64,000 bases of DNA from Citrobacter sp. (GTDB lineage: Bacteria > Pseudomonadota > Gammaproteobacteria > Enterobacterales > Enterobacteriaceae), in contig DXKH01000015.1 in the NCBI GenBank assembly GCA_019415335.1, positions 186,001-250,000 of the forward strand. Direction: 5' to 3'. Position 1 is the stretch's first letter. Each line of letters opens with the position of its first letter. The notes beneath the pieces are model-generated. The model had not been told where the DNA came from. It saw nothing but the letters and a program-made list of their open reading frames with translations, and did no database searches. Below are positions 11,135 through 20,588 of this stretch, piece after piece. A program made the translations under genes and the position numbers.

Positions 11135-11226
11135 TAACTCGGATAAATGGTTCATAACGGAACGCGAAAGCGAGAAATACGGCAAAATTGCGAGCAACCG
11201 CACCCGGAATCGCGGAGAAACCGACA

Positions 11227-13143
11227 GTGAAGAACAGCGAGATAATGACGACAACCGCAGACGTCCCTGAATATATTCGCGCCTCATGGTTGCGCTGCGG
11301 CAAAATGATGCAACGCGAGTTCTGGGCGCTGCCGCACCGGGCGCAGGGGATAACGTTTGACTCTATCTGTCGTCGCAAAACGGCGATGCTTACGCTCGGA
11401 CAGGCGGCGCTGGAGGATGCATGGGAATACATGGCACCACGAAAGTGTGCGCTGTTTATTCTTGATGAGAGCGCCTGTGTGCTAAGCCGCTGTGGCGACC
11501 CGGATACGCTCCGGCACCTGGTGGAACTCGGTTTTACCGACGGCACCTATTGCGCGGAGAGCATCATCGGCAGTTGCGCACTGTCGCTGGCTTCCATGCT
11601 GGGACAGCCGGTGAAAACGTTACCCGATCACCATTTTAAACAAGCGCTTGGTGCGTGGAGTTTTTGCTCGACGCCCATTTTCGACAACCACGGACGCCTC
11701 TCCGGATCCATTGCGCTGGGCTGTCCGGCAGACGACGCCTCGCCTGCCGATCTGTCATTAACCCTGGCGATCGCGCGTGAAGTGGGGAACTCGCTGCTCA
11801 CCGATAGCCTGCTTGCCGAGTCGAACCGTCATCTCAATCAACTGTACGGTTTGCTGGAGAGCATGGATGACGGCGTGATGACCTGGAACGCGCAGGGAAG
11901 TCTGCAATTTATCAACGCCCAGGCGGCACGGTTGCTGCATCTTGACGTGACGGCTGCCCACGGTAAAAACCTCAGTGAACTCCTGACGCTGCCCAGCGTA
12001 CTGCTGCGGGCGATCCGCCATCAGCGCCCGCTCCATCATGTTGAGACGACGTTTGAAAGCCAGCATCAGTTTGTCGACACGGTGATTACCCTCAAACCGA
12101 TTGTCGAAGCGCAGGGCACCAGTTTTATTTTGCTGCTGCATCCGGTGGAGAAGATGCGTCAGTTGATGACCAGTCAGTTAGGTAAGGTGAGCCATACCTT
12201 CGCGCAGATGGCGCAGGACGATCCGCAGACCCAGCGACTCGTTCATTTTGGCCGTCAGGCGGCACGGGGTAGCTTCCCTGTGTTGTTATGCGGCGAAGAA
12301 GGGGTTGGCAAAGAGTTACTCAGTCAGGCGATTCATAATGCCAGCGAACGGGCGGAGGGCCCGTATATTGCGGTGAACTGTCAGTTGTATGCCGATCAGG
12401 TGCGGGATTTCATCGCCAGTTCGGCGGATGGTGACAGAGAAGGGCGGTTAAGCCGTCTGGAGCTGGCGCACGGCGGCACACTGTATCTGGAGAAAATTGA
12501 GTATCTGGCACCAGAACTGCAGTCGGCGTTATTACAGGTGATCAAACAGGGGGTCATCACTCGTCTGGATGCGCGCCGCGTGGTGCCTGTTGACGTGAAA
12601 GTGATTGCCGCCACGACGGTGGATCTGGCACGACTGGTGGAGCAGAACCGCTTTAGCCGCCAGCTCTATTATGCGTTGCATGCATTTGAAATTGCCATTC
12701 CACCGCTACGGCAGCGGCGTAACAGTATCCCTTCGCTGGTGAATCATCGCCTGCGTCGCCTGGAAAAACGCTTTTCAACCCGTCTCTCTATGGATGACGA
12801 TGTGCTAACCCCGCTGATTGCCTGCGACTGGCCCGGGAATGACTTCGAGCTTAACAGTGTTATTGAAAATACGGCGCTGAGAAGTGAGAGCGGGCGTATT
12901 CATCTGAATCATCTGCCAGAATATCTCTTTAACGAGCACCGAACCTCAGAACCCACAGCAGATCGCTTCTCTGTCAGCGTCGCTTTTAGCGACATTGAGA
13001 AAGACGCCATTATTCATGCTGCAAGGGTGACCGGCGGGCGCATCCAGGAGATGGCCAGCCTGCTGAAAATTGGCCGCACGACGTTATGGCGAAAAATGAA
13101 GCAATACAATATTCACGCAGCGCATTTTAAGTTGAGCCTCTGA
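11227..13143 (+). CDS. dhaR: Transcriptional activator of dhaKLM, DhaR
   Basis: Enhancer-binding-type activator of the dha operon whose activity is set by DhaL (activating) and DhaK (inhibiting). It has an N-terminal GAF-like sensor, a central PAS domain (around LLESMDDGVMTWN), a degenerate AAA+ domain (GEEGVGKELL is the Walker A) and a C-terminal Fis-type helix-turn-helix (GGRIQEMASLLKIGRTTLWRKMKQ). The sigma-54-contacting GAFTGA motif is absent, as in E. coli DhaR, which uses sigma-70. I chose the GTG at 11227, 8 bases after GGAGA, giving 638 residues (E. coli 639). A TTG at 11188 and an ATG at 11245 are alternatives. Confidence 0.94.
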   Translation: MKNSEIMTTTADVPEYIRASWLRCGKMMQREFWALPHRAQGITFDSICRRKTAMLTLGQAALEDAWEYMAPRKCALFILDESACVLSRCGDPDTLRHLVELGFTDGTYCAESIIGSCALSLASMLGQPVKTLPDHHFKQALGAWSFCSTPIFDNHGRLSGSIALGCPADDASPADLSLTLAIAREVGNSLLTDSLLAESNRHLNQLYGLLESMDDGVMTWNAQGSLQFINAQAARLLHLDVTAAHGKNLSELLTLPSVLLRAIRHQRPLHHVETTFESQHQFVDTVITLKPIVEAQGTSFILLLHPVEKMRQLMTSQLGKVSHTFAQMAQDDPQTQRLVHFGRQAARGSFPVLLCGEEGVGKELLSQAIHNASERAEGPYIAVNCQLYADQVRDFIASSADGDREGRLSRLELAHGGTLYLEKIEYLAPELQSALLQVIKQGVITRLDARRVVPVDVKVIAATTVDLARLVEQNRFSRQLYYALHAFEIAIPPLRQRRNSIPSLVNHRLRRLEKRFSTRLSMDDDVLTPLIACDWPGNDFELNSVIENTALRSESGRIHLNHLPEYLFNEHRTSEPTADRFSVSVAFSDIEKDAIIHAARVTGGRIQEMASLLKIGRTTLWRKMKQYNIHAAHFKLSL

Positions 13144-13192
13144 TAAGCGGGATCTTTGCCGGAAATTGAAGGCGATATCTGTCCATTGTGGA

Positions 13193-14662
13193 TTAAAACC
13201 AGACAATGACAAAACTGCCATTTTCCCGGCGTCGAACCGATGCCGTTTTTCCTTTACGTGTCAGTTCAGCAATACGCTGCCTGGCTACGTCAATATCCTC
13301 TTCATGCAACTGGTCGGGCAAAATTTCAGGCGTCTCCATGAGCTTTCTCATTTGCACAGGATTCAGTCGTTTTTGCATCTGAAGACGTCCGAGCTGAAAT
13401 TGATCAATGTGCTTTTGTATTTCCAGACTGACTTCGTCGTAGCTGTTTTTAATCATGGAGGCGGTCGGTAGCCTGATGTCGTGTCGTCGTTCTTTATTAC
13501 AGTTTTTGTGTAAAACGGCGGTTTCTATTTCCTCGGCGACTTTCTCCGCGAGGATATCCAGCCTCTGGCCAGAGCGCTTTTTCCAGCTGCACCAGGAGAG
13601 TTCGCACAATTTCTCCTGGTGCCATTCAAGATAGGCTTCTTGCAGTAGGGCCAGCCCATAAACATATTTCATTCCCTGGGACAGGTTATCAATTTTTATC
13701 AGGCGTGCACTCTGGAGCAGCCGAAGGTCCGTAAAGTCGGGTTCGTTAAGTTTTGGTGCTGACGAGGCCCGCATAAATACGTTCTGGTCGCAGGCTAACT
13801 GCTTTTCCGCGTCACGATTCGCGTTATGTCCCCGGCTTAACTGATAGCGGACATGTTCCACGATTTCATCGACATGCGCTTGTGTCATCTCCGGATAAAG
13901 GCGTACGGAAAAATTGAGTTCGGTTTTGATTTCAACATCACTTTGGGGTGAGAACTTGTCCTGGATTTTCAGTGTGATGATGTCATCCATTATTTCCTTG
14001 GGGACATCAGGAGAAAAGGGGGCGACATGACGGTACCAGGCATTTTCAGGGATCGCAACGTGCTCCGTAGCGTAATGAAAGGACATGGGCAAATAGCTGT
14101 CATAAGACCGGATATGGTCGGTAACGGATACGGGGGATGTAATTTGAGTAATGTACCCGTCGTCAAAAAAATCGTCCCACACCCTGTCAAAACCACTGTT
14201 TTCCTCCCATCGTAGTAGCTCACGATAGACGGAAATATAGTCGTACCAGTGGATCAGCAATGCGGGGGGATAGCGATAAGGGATTCTGGACCGAAAGGCT
14301 TTATGGCTATTAAAAATACCGTTAACCCCTTTCTTTAGCTGAGCACTCAATTCATCGTCTGGTTCTTCCATTGAGCGCTTAAGGTCGTCTACGCAGTTTT
14401 GCAACCTGGTTTTGAGTTCAGGCATCGGCGGGCGGACGATCACACCGTTAAAAATTTCTTCTTTGAACCGATTGAGGGGCTCGCTATCCGTGTAATCACC
14501 GAGAAACTGGAATGTTCGCGAGATGTCCGTGTAAATCTCGATGATACGGGCGAACTCCTCCGGGTACTGTTTAATCACCGCCAGCTTATAGATCTCTTTT
14601 GCCAGAAGATCCCGGATGGCAGTGAGCGCATTCTTTTTGTTGTCTTCCAGTATTTTTTTCAT
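13193..14662 (-). CDS. Hypothetical protein, 489 residues, unrecognised
   Basis: I do not recognise this protein. It is soluble-looking with no signal peptide or membrane segment, rich in charged residues and tryptophan/tyrosine (YPPALLIHWYDYISVYRELL, WCSWKKRSGQRLD), and mostly helical in character. The C-terminal 70 residues are strongly basic and helical (QMQKRLNPVQMRKLM, ARQRIAELTRKGK). I start it at the ATG at 14662 behind GAAGG; the frame extends 68 codons upstream without a better start. It sits alone, convergent with dhaR and divergent from a small gene at 14873, at the point where E. coli collinearity ends. No catalytic motif is visible. Confidence 0.8.
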   Translation of the reverse strand: MKKILEDNKKNALTAIRDLLAKEIYKLAVIKQYPEEFARIIEIYTDISRTFQFLGDYTDSEPLNRFKEEIFNGVIVRPPMPELKTRLQNCVDDLKRSMEEPDDELSAQLKKGVNGIFNSHKAFRSRIPYRYPPALLIHWYDYISVYRELLRWEENSGFDRVWDDFFDDGYITQITSPVSVTDHIRSYDSYLPMSFHYATEHVAIPENAWYRHVAPFSPDVPKEIMDDIITLKIQDKFSPQSDVEIKTELNFSVRLYPEMTQAHVDEIVEHVRYQLSRGHNANRDAEKQLACDQNVFMRASSAPKLNEPDFTDLRLLQSARLIKIDNLSQGMKYVYGLALLQEAYLEWHQEKLCELSWCSWKKRSGQRLDILAEKVAEEIETAVLHKNCNKERRHDIRLPTASMIKNSYDEVSLEIQKHIDQFQLGRLQMQKRLNPVQMRKLMETPEILPDQLHEEDIDVARQRIAELTRKGKTASVRRRENGSFVIVWF

Positions 14663-14872
14663 TCGACCTTCACCCTGTTCCTGCTCCCCTAAACCGCAAA
14701 ATGTAGCGCAAGTGATTATGCAATAACAGGTGGCATCTTGTCGGTTAAATAAGGATTTATTGCAAAGAAAGGGTGGGTATATTTGCCTTCGGAAAGCGCA
14801 GAACGTCCTGGCCTGAGGTCTGATAGCGTCGCTGCGTGTTAAACGTGAACGAGTAAAAAGAGGCAATAATCA

Positions 14873-15097
14873 ATGAGTAACAATACGAACATCCATGTCT
14901 TTACCGATGAGACGCTGGCCGATCATGACTTTGAAATTGCGGTAAAAGTGAATCAGGCGACAACAAAGCATGTTGCGAGACAAATGGTGCGGATGACCGC
15001 ACCGCAGCAGGTGCGTGCTCAGTCACATCGGGGTATCGAGGAGTTGATGTTTGATAAGCAAACACTGGAGGCGATTCTGGCGCATATTCCCCACTGA
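14873..15097 (+). CDS. Small hypothetical protein, 74 residues
   Basis: A short soluble protein with AGAGG upstream of its ATG. It has two likely helices (VNQATTKHVARQMVRM and RGIEELMFDKQTLEAILAHI) and many histidines and polar residues; no domain is recognised. It is divergent from the 489-residue gene, 210 bases away, so the two could be co-regulated. It may be an independent acquired gene. Confidence 0.6.
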   Translation: MSNNTNIHVFTDETLADHDFEIAVKVNQATTKHVARQMVRMTAPQQVRAQSHRGIEELMFDKQTLEAILAHIPH

Positions 15098-15174
15098 CTT
15101 GCGGAACGCTCGATTTGCGATGTACTGCAATTCTCCGGGGAGTCATGTCGTCCAGACTCATGTTGAACGTTGCG

Positions 15175-15205
15175 GCAAAGGGTACCCAGGACGGGTGCCC
15201 TTTGC
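15175..15205 (+). terminator. Strong GC-rich hairpin after the small gene
   Basis: GCAAAGGGTACCC and GGGTGCCCTTTGC form a 13-bp stem with one mismatch, about 80 bases past the stop at 15097. There is no U-run, so termination would be inefficient or factor-dependent. Confidence 0.4.
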
Positions 15206-15360
15206 GCTATGTGCAGTCTGGTACAAGGTAGCCTGGTCCGTTTGAGCGGTGAGTTCAACGGGTCGATGAACCTTATCCCTGATACCTGACAAATATGCTT
15301 TTTTATAACAACGCTATCCGTTTAAAATCTGCCGTAATAACAGATTTCTTTAATTTACCA

Positions 15361-16077
15361 TTAGAGATTGGCAACGTTGTGATATACTTTTTGAACATCA
15401 TCATCATCTTCAAGGGTATTAACAAGGCCTTCAAAGATTTCTAAATCTTCTGGTGAAAGTTCAATTTCTGATTGAGCAATCATTTCTAATTCTGTTGTTG
15501 AGAATTCAGTAATTCCAGCCGCTTTAAGCGCCGCAATTCCTTTGTGAAGGTCTGTCGGTTCAGTATAAATAACGATGTTGCCTTCTTCTTCGGTTACATC
15601 ACGAACATCAACTTCAGCATCAAGCAAAATCTCAAAAATACGGTCAGGATCTGTTCCTTTAAATACAATCACGCCAGTATTGTCAAACATATAGCTGACA
15701 GATCCTGCCGCGCCGATATTGCCGCCTTTTTTATTGAAAATTGTGCGGACATTAGCAATCGTACGGTTAACATTCGACGTCAACGTTTCAGCGATAACCA
15801 TTGAACCATTGGGCCCAAAGCCTTCATAACGCCCTGGCACGAACGTTTCATCTCCGCCACCTTTGGCTTTCTCAATGGCCTTATCAATAACGTGTTTTGG
15901 GACTTGTGCTTGTTTCGCTCGTTCAATAACGAACTTTAAAGATGAGTTTGATTCCGGGTCTGGTTCACCTTGTTTAGCAGCAGCATAGATTTCTACACCG
16001 AATTTTGCATATACGTTAGACGTTGCACCGTCTTTAGCCGTTTTTTTAGCAACGATATTGGCCCATTTACGTCCCAC
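15361..16077 (-). CDS. yeeN: YebC/PmpR-family protein YeeN
   Basis: Member of the YebC/TACO1 family. Family members have been described as transcription regulators and, more recently, as factors that help ribosomes through proline runs; the role of YeeN itself is not established. The 238 residues match E. coli YeeN almost throughout (start [20 protein letters not shown], end [15 protein letters not shown]). This is the paralogue type common in Firmicutes, distinct from enterobacterial YebC. The gene is clearly more AT-rich than its neighbours, with Firmicute-like codon choice (many AT-ending codons). In E. coli K-12 it lies at another locus, so transfer or relocation is likely. Confidence 0.95.
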   Translation of the reverse strand: MGRKWANIVAKKTAKDGATSNVYAKFGVEIYAAAKQGEPDPESNSSLKFVIERAKQAQVPKHVIDKAIEKAKGGGDETFVPGRYEGFGPNGSMVIAETLTSNVNRTIANVRTIFNKKGGNIGAAGSVSYMFDNTGVIVFKGTDPDRIFEILLDAEVDVRDVTEEEGNIVIYTEPTDLHKGIAALKAAGITEFSTTELEMIAQSEIELSPEDLEIFEGLVNTLEDDDDVQKVYHNVANL

Positions 16078-16592
16078 TGGAATAGTCCCCTCGAAAATAT
16101 ATTTACATTACTGGCAGATTAATAACCTGCATGTTTTTCCGTCATATTATATCATGATATGTAAATCCTCGTCTATGAGAAATGAAAAATCCCAACCTGA
16201 CGAAATGTTACTTTAATTTTATTAGTTGTTAATGTTATGGATAAATTATTTCCGAAGTCTCTTCTGATCCTTTTTTATTCTTAATAATTGAACCGCAGCA
16301 ATAATAGATAAGACAAGAGAAACAAAAATAATGATCCGTGCAGAATATCTTTTAAAGGCTTTCGATACCGCATTAACTAAATAACTATCAAAAATGCTGG
16401 ATTTGGCATAGCGTAGGCCGCAGGCGAGATCGGATTTTGGAGGTTGTCATTTTACATGGTATTCATGCAAGTATCGACTTCGTCCTTAATATCACACGTT
16501 CACGTTAGCTTCGGGCATGAAGCGGTCCTGGAGGCAGCGCCGTGAGGTCTGCCTTGAGCGAGAAGGGACATTGATATATCTAAGAAATCGTC
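16078..16592. other. AT-rich gap with a possible gene remnant
   Basis: This 515-base gap contains the yeeN promoter region and no complete gene. On the minus strand an open stretch at 16446-16246 has no start codon of its own but reads like the C-terminus of a small membrane protein (hydrophobic ARIIIFVSLVLSIIAAV followed by the basic tail RIKKDQKRLRK and a stop). The rest shows nothing recognisable. Confidence 0.5.
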
Positions 16593-17465
16593 TTAACTTT
16601 CAACTTTCCTGACTCTTAATGTTCTGAGCAGCAAATCATACAAACTATCCACAGCGGAAGCGCCCTGAGAAGCACGGCTTCGGAACAACGCGACTTCCAT
16701 AGGTTCAAGTGGCCCCAAAAGATGTTCACTGCCAAGAACTTGAAGATGAGGTGGCACGCTGCATTGGGTCAGAACCGCTACAGCCAGGCCACTTTCTACT
16801 GCGGTAATCTGTCCCGACAGGCTGGAGCTGTTATACACTACCTTATATCTTCGCCCCTGTAGTGCTAATGCGTTGATAGCACTGCGTTTAGCAAGGCTTG
16901 TACTTTCATAAACCGCGATCGGTAATGGGTCGCGCCTCCAGACTTCAAACTGTGAAGAACCTACCCACACCATCGGCTCATAAAATAATAACGATCCCTG
17001 GCCAGGGTGTTCCCGGGAGACCAGTGCTAAATCGAGATCCCCGGCCTCAACGCGAGGAATTAATGACGTTGATTGCTCGCAACTCAATTCAATCTCGACT
17101 GACCCAAAGTTAGGGGCAAATCTCTTGAGAGCAGGCGTGAGGTATTTTGCTGCATAATCATCAGGAACACCCAGACGAATACGCCCTGTTAACTCTTTAC
17201 CGTGGAATGCTGCCTGCGTTTCAGCATGAAGGTCGAGCATCCTTCGGGCATACCCCAGCAGTTTTTGTCCTTCAGACGTGAGTTGATGTTGACGAGGGCC
17301 GCGAAGTAAAAGCTGACACCCTAATGCGGATTCTAGCTTCTTGAGTTGCATGCTGACTGCAGACTGTGAGCGATGGACTTCTGGTGCCGCAGCCGAAAGC
17401 GATCCCGCATCTACTACTGCAACAAAACATTTGAGCCAGTCCATCTGAAGGTCTTGATAGCGCAT
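16593..17465 (-). CDS. LysR-family transcriptional regulator
   Basis: A 290-residue LysR-type regulator: N-terminal winged helix-turn-helix (SLSAAAPEVHRSQSAVSMQLKKLESALGCQLLLR) and a C-terminal periplasmic-binding-like effector domain. I use the ATG at 17465, preceded by AAGG, because MRYQDLQMDWLKCFVAVVDAGS is the family N-terminus; the frame extends 13 codons further. It is divergent from azlCD with a 124-base shared control region, so it most likely regulates the azlC-azlD-hydrolase operon. The effector is unknown. Confidence 0.9.
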   Translation of the reverse strand: MRYQDLQMDWLKCFVAVVDAGSLSAAAPEVHRSQSAVSMQLKKLESALGCQLLLRGPRQHQLTSEGQKLLGYARRMLDLHAETQAAFHGKELTGRIRLGVPDDYAAKYLTPALKRFAPNFGSVEIELSCEQSTSLIPRVEAGDLDLALVSREHPGQGSLLFYEPMVWVGSSQFEVWRRDPLPIAVYESTSLAKRSAINALALQGRRYKVVYNSSSLSGQITAVESGLAVAVLTQCSVPPHLQVLGSEHLLGPLEPMEVALFRSRASQGASAVDSLYDLLLRTLRVRKVES

Positions 17466-17589
17466 CGCTGAACCTTGTATTCGATTATCAAATATTAACA
17501 TCAATTATTATGCGTTTTTATCGACACTACAACACTGGCAGAGTGGCTCTCTGTTTGCTTTCACGGTATGGAAGAACATGAGGTCCCAG

Positions 17590-18297
17590 ATGACGTATCA
17601 CGAGCCCGATTTGTCACAACTTAACCATTCACTGATATGGGGTGGTTTTCGGCAACTTATTCCGGTTTCACTGTTTGTCGCTATTTTTGGTGCCGCCTTT
17701 GGACTAGCCGCATCACAGAAAGGGATGGACCAGACGTCGGCGACAATAATGAGTTTGCTGGTTTTTGCCGGCTATGCTCAATTCGCCGCATTAGAGCTCT
17801 GGACAGCTCACGTTCCGGTATTAACGCTTATAGCTACTGTTTTTGCCATTAATGCCAGACATCTGTTAATGGGGGCCACCTTATATCCGTGGTTGCGCTC
17901 TTTAACACCTGCCAAACGCTACGGAATCATGATGGTCGCATCTGATGCTAACTGGGCTATGTCCATTCAGGCATTCAGCAGGGGAAAAGCAGGGCTGGGA
18001 TTGCTCTTTGGTGGTGGTCTTGCGTTATGGCTTTTTTGGGTAGTGGGTACCATCGCAGGACTTTATTTCGGCAGTGCTATACAGGATCCCAAAAGCTATG
18101 GTCTTGATATGGTAATGGGGTGTTTTCTCCTTTCCATGGTGTTCGAAGGAGAAAGAAATCTAAGGATGTTTTGTATCTGGGCCGTAGCGGCCGGGGCTTC
18201 GCTGATAGCTTATAAATGGTTACCAGAAAATAGCCATGTGATCACTGGAGCCTTCGCCGGAGGCATTGCTGGAATTATCATGAGAGAGAAAAAATGA
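17590..18297 (+). CDS. azlC: AzlC-family branched-chain amino acid exporter, large subunit
   Basis: Inner-membrane protein of the AzlC/YgaZ family, which pairs with AzlD/YgaH to export branched-chain amino acids or analogues. About 235 residues, with several hydrophobic helices and the family segments GAAFGLAASQKGMD, FAGYAQFAALELW and INARHLLMG. The ATG at 17590 has GAGG at good spacing; the ATG four codons upstream does not. Its stop overlaps the azlD start (ATGA), so the pair is translationally coupled. The substrate is inferred from the family only. Confidence 0.92.
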   Translation: MTYHEPDLSQLNHSLIWGGFRQLIPVSLFVAIFGAAFGLAASQKGMDQTSATIMSLLVFAGYAQFAALELWTAHVPVLTLIATVFAINARHLLMGATLYPWLRSLTPAKRYGIMMVASDANWAMSIQAFSRGKAGLGLLFGGGLALWLFWVVGTIAGLYFGSAIQDPKSYGLDMVMGCFLLSMVFEGERNLRMFCIWAVAAGASLIAYKWLPENSHVITGAFAGGIAGIIMREKK

Positions 18298-18602
18298 GTA
18301 TTGAGACGGTAGGGGCGGGGCCTCTGATTATTATCATTATTATGGCCCTGGTCACTCTTGCTACCCGATGGGGTGGCGTCTGGGTTATGTCCTTTGTTCC
18401 TTTTAATAACAGAATAAAAGCTTTTATTCAGGGTATGTCAGGCTCCGTTCTCGTGGCAATTTTAGCCCCCGAGACTCTTACCGGTGACAAAGGCGCTCAG
18501 ATGGCATTATTGACCACCGCTATCGTGATGCTGGTTTTTAAAAGACCATTGATTGCTATCACTTTTGGGATTGTCGTTTCAGCCCTGGTCAGAAATTTTT
18601 AA
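18294..18602 (+). CDS. azlD: AzlD-family branched-chain amino acid exporter, small subunit
   Basis: Small (102-residue) four-helix membrane protein that completes the AzlC/AzlD export complex. Family features include LVTLATRWGGVWVMS in the first half and TTAIVMLVFKRPLIAI in the second. It overlaps azlC by 4 bases and is followed 40 bases later by a hydrolase gene, probably in the same operon. Confidence 0.9.
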   Translation: MSIETVGAGPLIIIIIMALVTLATRWGGVWVMSFVPFNNRIKAFIQGMSGSVLVAILAPETLTGDKGAQMALLTTAIVMLVFKRPLIAITFGIVVSALVRNF

Positions 18603-18642
18603 CCGTTCTACGCCAATTCTCCGATACATGTAAGCGAATGCT

Positions 18643-19338
18643 ATGAGTCTAAAGTCACGAATGATCGTTTTAATTCCCGGTTATATGCTGAATGAAATGC
18701 TTTGGCATGAATTTGAAACATATCTGCCGTCAAACTGTATTGTTCATCATGCAGCCATAACTGAAGGGCGAACCATTCATGATGTAGCTCAGCATATGAT
18801 AACTCTTCTGCCTGAAAAGTTTTCTTTGATAGGTTTTTCGCTGGGAGGATACATTGCCCGGCAACTGGCAGCAGATTTCCCTGAACGTGTGGAGTCCTTA
18901 GTGCTTATTGCCAGTTCGTTACGGGAAAATATGCCATTAGAGGATGAATTAAAGCGGCAAAGCGTGCAGTCATTGTCCCCTGCAACGTTTAAGGGGCTGA
19001 GCCGACATGCTATTGCCCGGTCACTCCACCCCTTAAACGCATCAAATCAGGATATGATTTCGACCATCCAGAAAATGGGATGCTGTCTGGGATTTAAAGC
19101 CTTCATCACGCAATCGTCTTTATCCAGGCAAGGAATACCTTCTGCAACGATATGTTGTCCAGCGCTGGTTATCGCCAGTGAAGATGATGCCATCCGTTCA
19201 ATGAAAGAGGCAGAAGAGTTGGTCGAAGCCATACCTTACGCATCGTTAAGAATCATTCGGGATTGCGGTCATATAATTCCGTTTGAGCAGCCCGGGGAGT
19301 TGGCGAAAACGATCGCTGAATGGATCCAGGCGACATAA
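18643..19338 (+). CDS. Alpha/beta-hydrolase
   Basis: A 231-residue alpha/beta-hydrolase fold enzyme. The triad is visible as Ser66 in the nucleophile elbow GFSLGGY, an Asp in ASEDDAIR (about 181) and His210 in DCGHIIPFEQP. It lacks a signal peptide, so it is cytoplasmic. The substrate cannot be read from the sequence; an ester or amide related to the cargo of the adjacent exporter is possible. It lies 40 bases after azlD on the same strand. Confidence 0.85.
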   Translation: MSLKSRMIVLIPGYMLNEMLWHEFETYLPSNCIVHHAAITEGRTIHDVAQHMITLLPEKFSLIGFSLGGYIARQLAADFPERVESLVLIASSLRENMPLEDELKRQSVQSLSPATFKGLSRHAIARSLHPLNASNQDMISTIQKMGCCLGFKAFITQSSLSRQGIPSATICCPALVIASEDDAIRSMKEAEELVEAIPYASLRIIRDCGHIIPFEQPGELAKTIAEWIQAT

Positions 19339-19542
19339 ATTACTGGGTGTTTATCCGGCAACAAATTTCCTGACTTACTTCACCAGGGTAAGATCGCCTT
19401 TTGGCACTGAGCAGACCTAAAGCAAGTCTGTTAGGCCCGCTGTGAGCGATAAGCAGACCTTAAGCTACTTCCTCAGGTATGCCATACCCCACTCCCAGCA
19501 TACGTTACCGTGCTTCGGGGAATTTGCAGAGCAGTAGTAATG

Positions 19543-19935
19543 TTACTTTTGTATTCTGTTAACGCGGACTACTGGAGGTTGCGTTTTGGTGTCCAGACTG
19601 CCGTTGATACTGATCATTTGATCGGGTTTTACCGTGCGACCATCAAAGACAGAAAGCGGAATCAGGGTATGGATGCTGCCGGTTTTGTCGCGAAAAACAA
19701 ATTTATCACCGCCTTGATCATCAATCAGATTGCCACGCAGAGAGATGGTTGCGCCGTCATGCATGGTTTTAGCTTGTTGAACTGTCATGGTTCTCGCATC
19801 TTCAGTACCGCGATACCCCTCATCCAGGGCGTGCGGCGGTGGCGGTGCCGTATCTTTTTTCAGTCCACCATTATCGTCAGCAAACACTGTCGGGATTAAA
19901 AAACAACATATTAATAGTGCCACGAATAATTTCAT
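19543..19935 (-). CDS. YdeI/OmdA-like periplasmic OB-fold stress protein
   Basis: A 130-residue BOF/YgiW-family protein: signal peptide ending VFA/DD and then an OB-fold domain ([26 protein letters not shown]). It closely resembles E. coli YdeI, which contributes to resistance to antimicrobial peptides and oxidative or osmotic stress. The proline-rich linker [16 protein letters not shown] is a family hallmark. In E. coli ydeI lies beside ydeJ; here a ydeJ-like gene is 1.1 kb away. Confidence 0.88.
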   Translation of the reverse strand: MKLFVALLICCFLIPTVFADDNGGLKKDTAPPPPHALDEGYRGTEDARTMTVQQAKTMHDGATISLRGNLIDDQGGDKFVFRDKTGSIHTLIPLSVFDGRTVKPDQMISINGSLDTKTQPPVVRVNRIQK

Positions 19936-20075
19936 TTCGCCCTCATCTCATTGTCAACTTGACTTATTAAGTCTGGTTGCTATTCCTTAATCTGGCAAAC
20001 GGGAAGAGTCTTAAAAGGCAATATTGTTACGAATCATTTAACTGACGAGATACAAGCGAAACGGTGAGGTTAAAG

Positions 20076-20579
20076 ATGTCCAGAGTAAACATAAAAATCC
20101 CCGGAATTGAAGAGAGTCAGCGTTTTCTGAATTTTGAAGCGAAATTTCATAAGGTTGGGTTTATTGTTTTACTCTGTATTATTTTCCTGGCCATAGTCGG
20201 TGTTTTTTCTGGTGGTTATTTCAGCAATTCCATGATGAGGGATACGACCGGGGATATGACAGTATATTTAGAGCGATTTGGTCGATTACAAACAGAGTTT
20301 AAATTAAAAATTTCCACTACAGATCAACGTTCCGGGGAAAATATTTTTCGCATTGGTGGAGATTTCAATACTTTTTATGAGACAGAAAATATCTGGCCTC
20401 AACCTGACAGCATGTTCAGCAAGGGAGACGACCTGTACCTGGTGTATAACACTCGTGAAAATCAGCAAGATATATCCATCTGGTTATTTGTTATCCCTGT
20501 TAAACCTGGCAGCGCAAAGAACGTCATCCAGTTAAACTCCGGTCCTGAAATCCATTTCAGGCAGTTTATTTATCCGTAG
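20076..20579 (+). CDS. Hypothetical membrane-anchored protein
   Basis: A 167-residue protein with one transmembrane helix (about residues 28-48: VGFIVLLCIIFLAIVGVFSGG) and an exported C-terminal domain of about 115 residues of mixed beta character. No family recognised. GAGG sits 6 bases before the ATG at 20076. It ends 9 bases before a YetF-type gene and is most likely its operon partner; YetF/DUF421 proteins often have such companions. Confidence 0.75.
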   Translation: MSRVNIKIPGIEESQRFLNFEAKFHKVGFIVLLCIIFLAIVGVFSGGYFSNSMMRDTTGDMTVYLERFGRLQTEFKLKISTTDQRSGENIFRIGGDFNTFYETENIWPQPDSMFSKGDDLYLVYNTRENQQDISIWLFVIPVKPGSAKNVIQLNSGPEIHFRQFIYP

Positions 20580-20588
20580 GAGGTCAGT

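Noticed and set aside
15175..15205. Hairpin considered as an attachment site
   Set aside because: No integrase, tRNA or duplicate copy nearby; a terminator-like stem explains it better.
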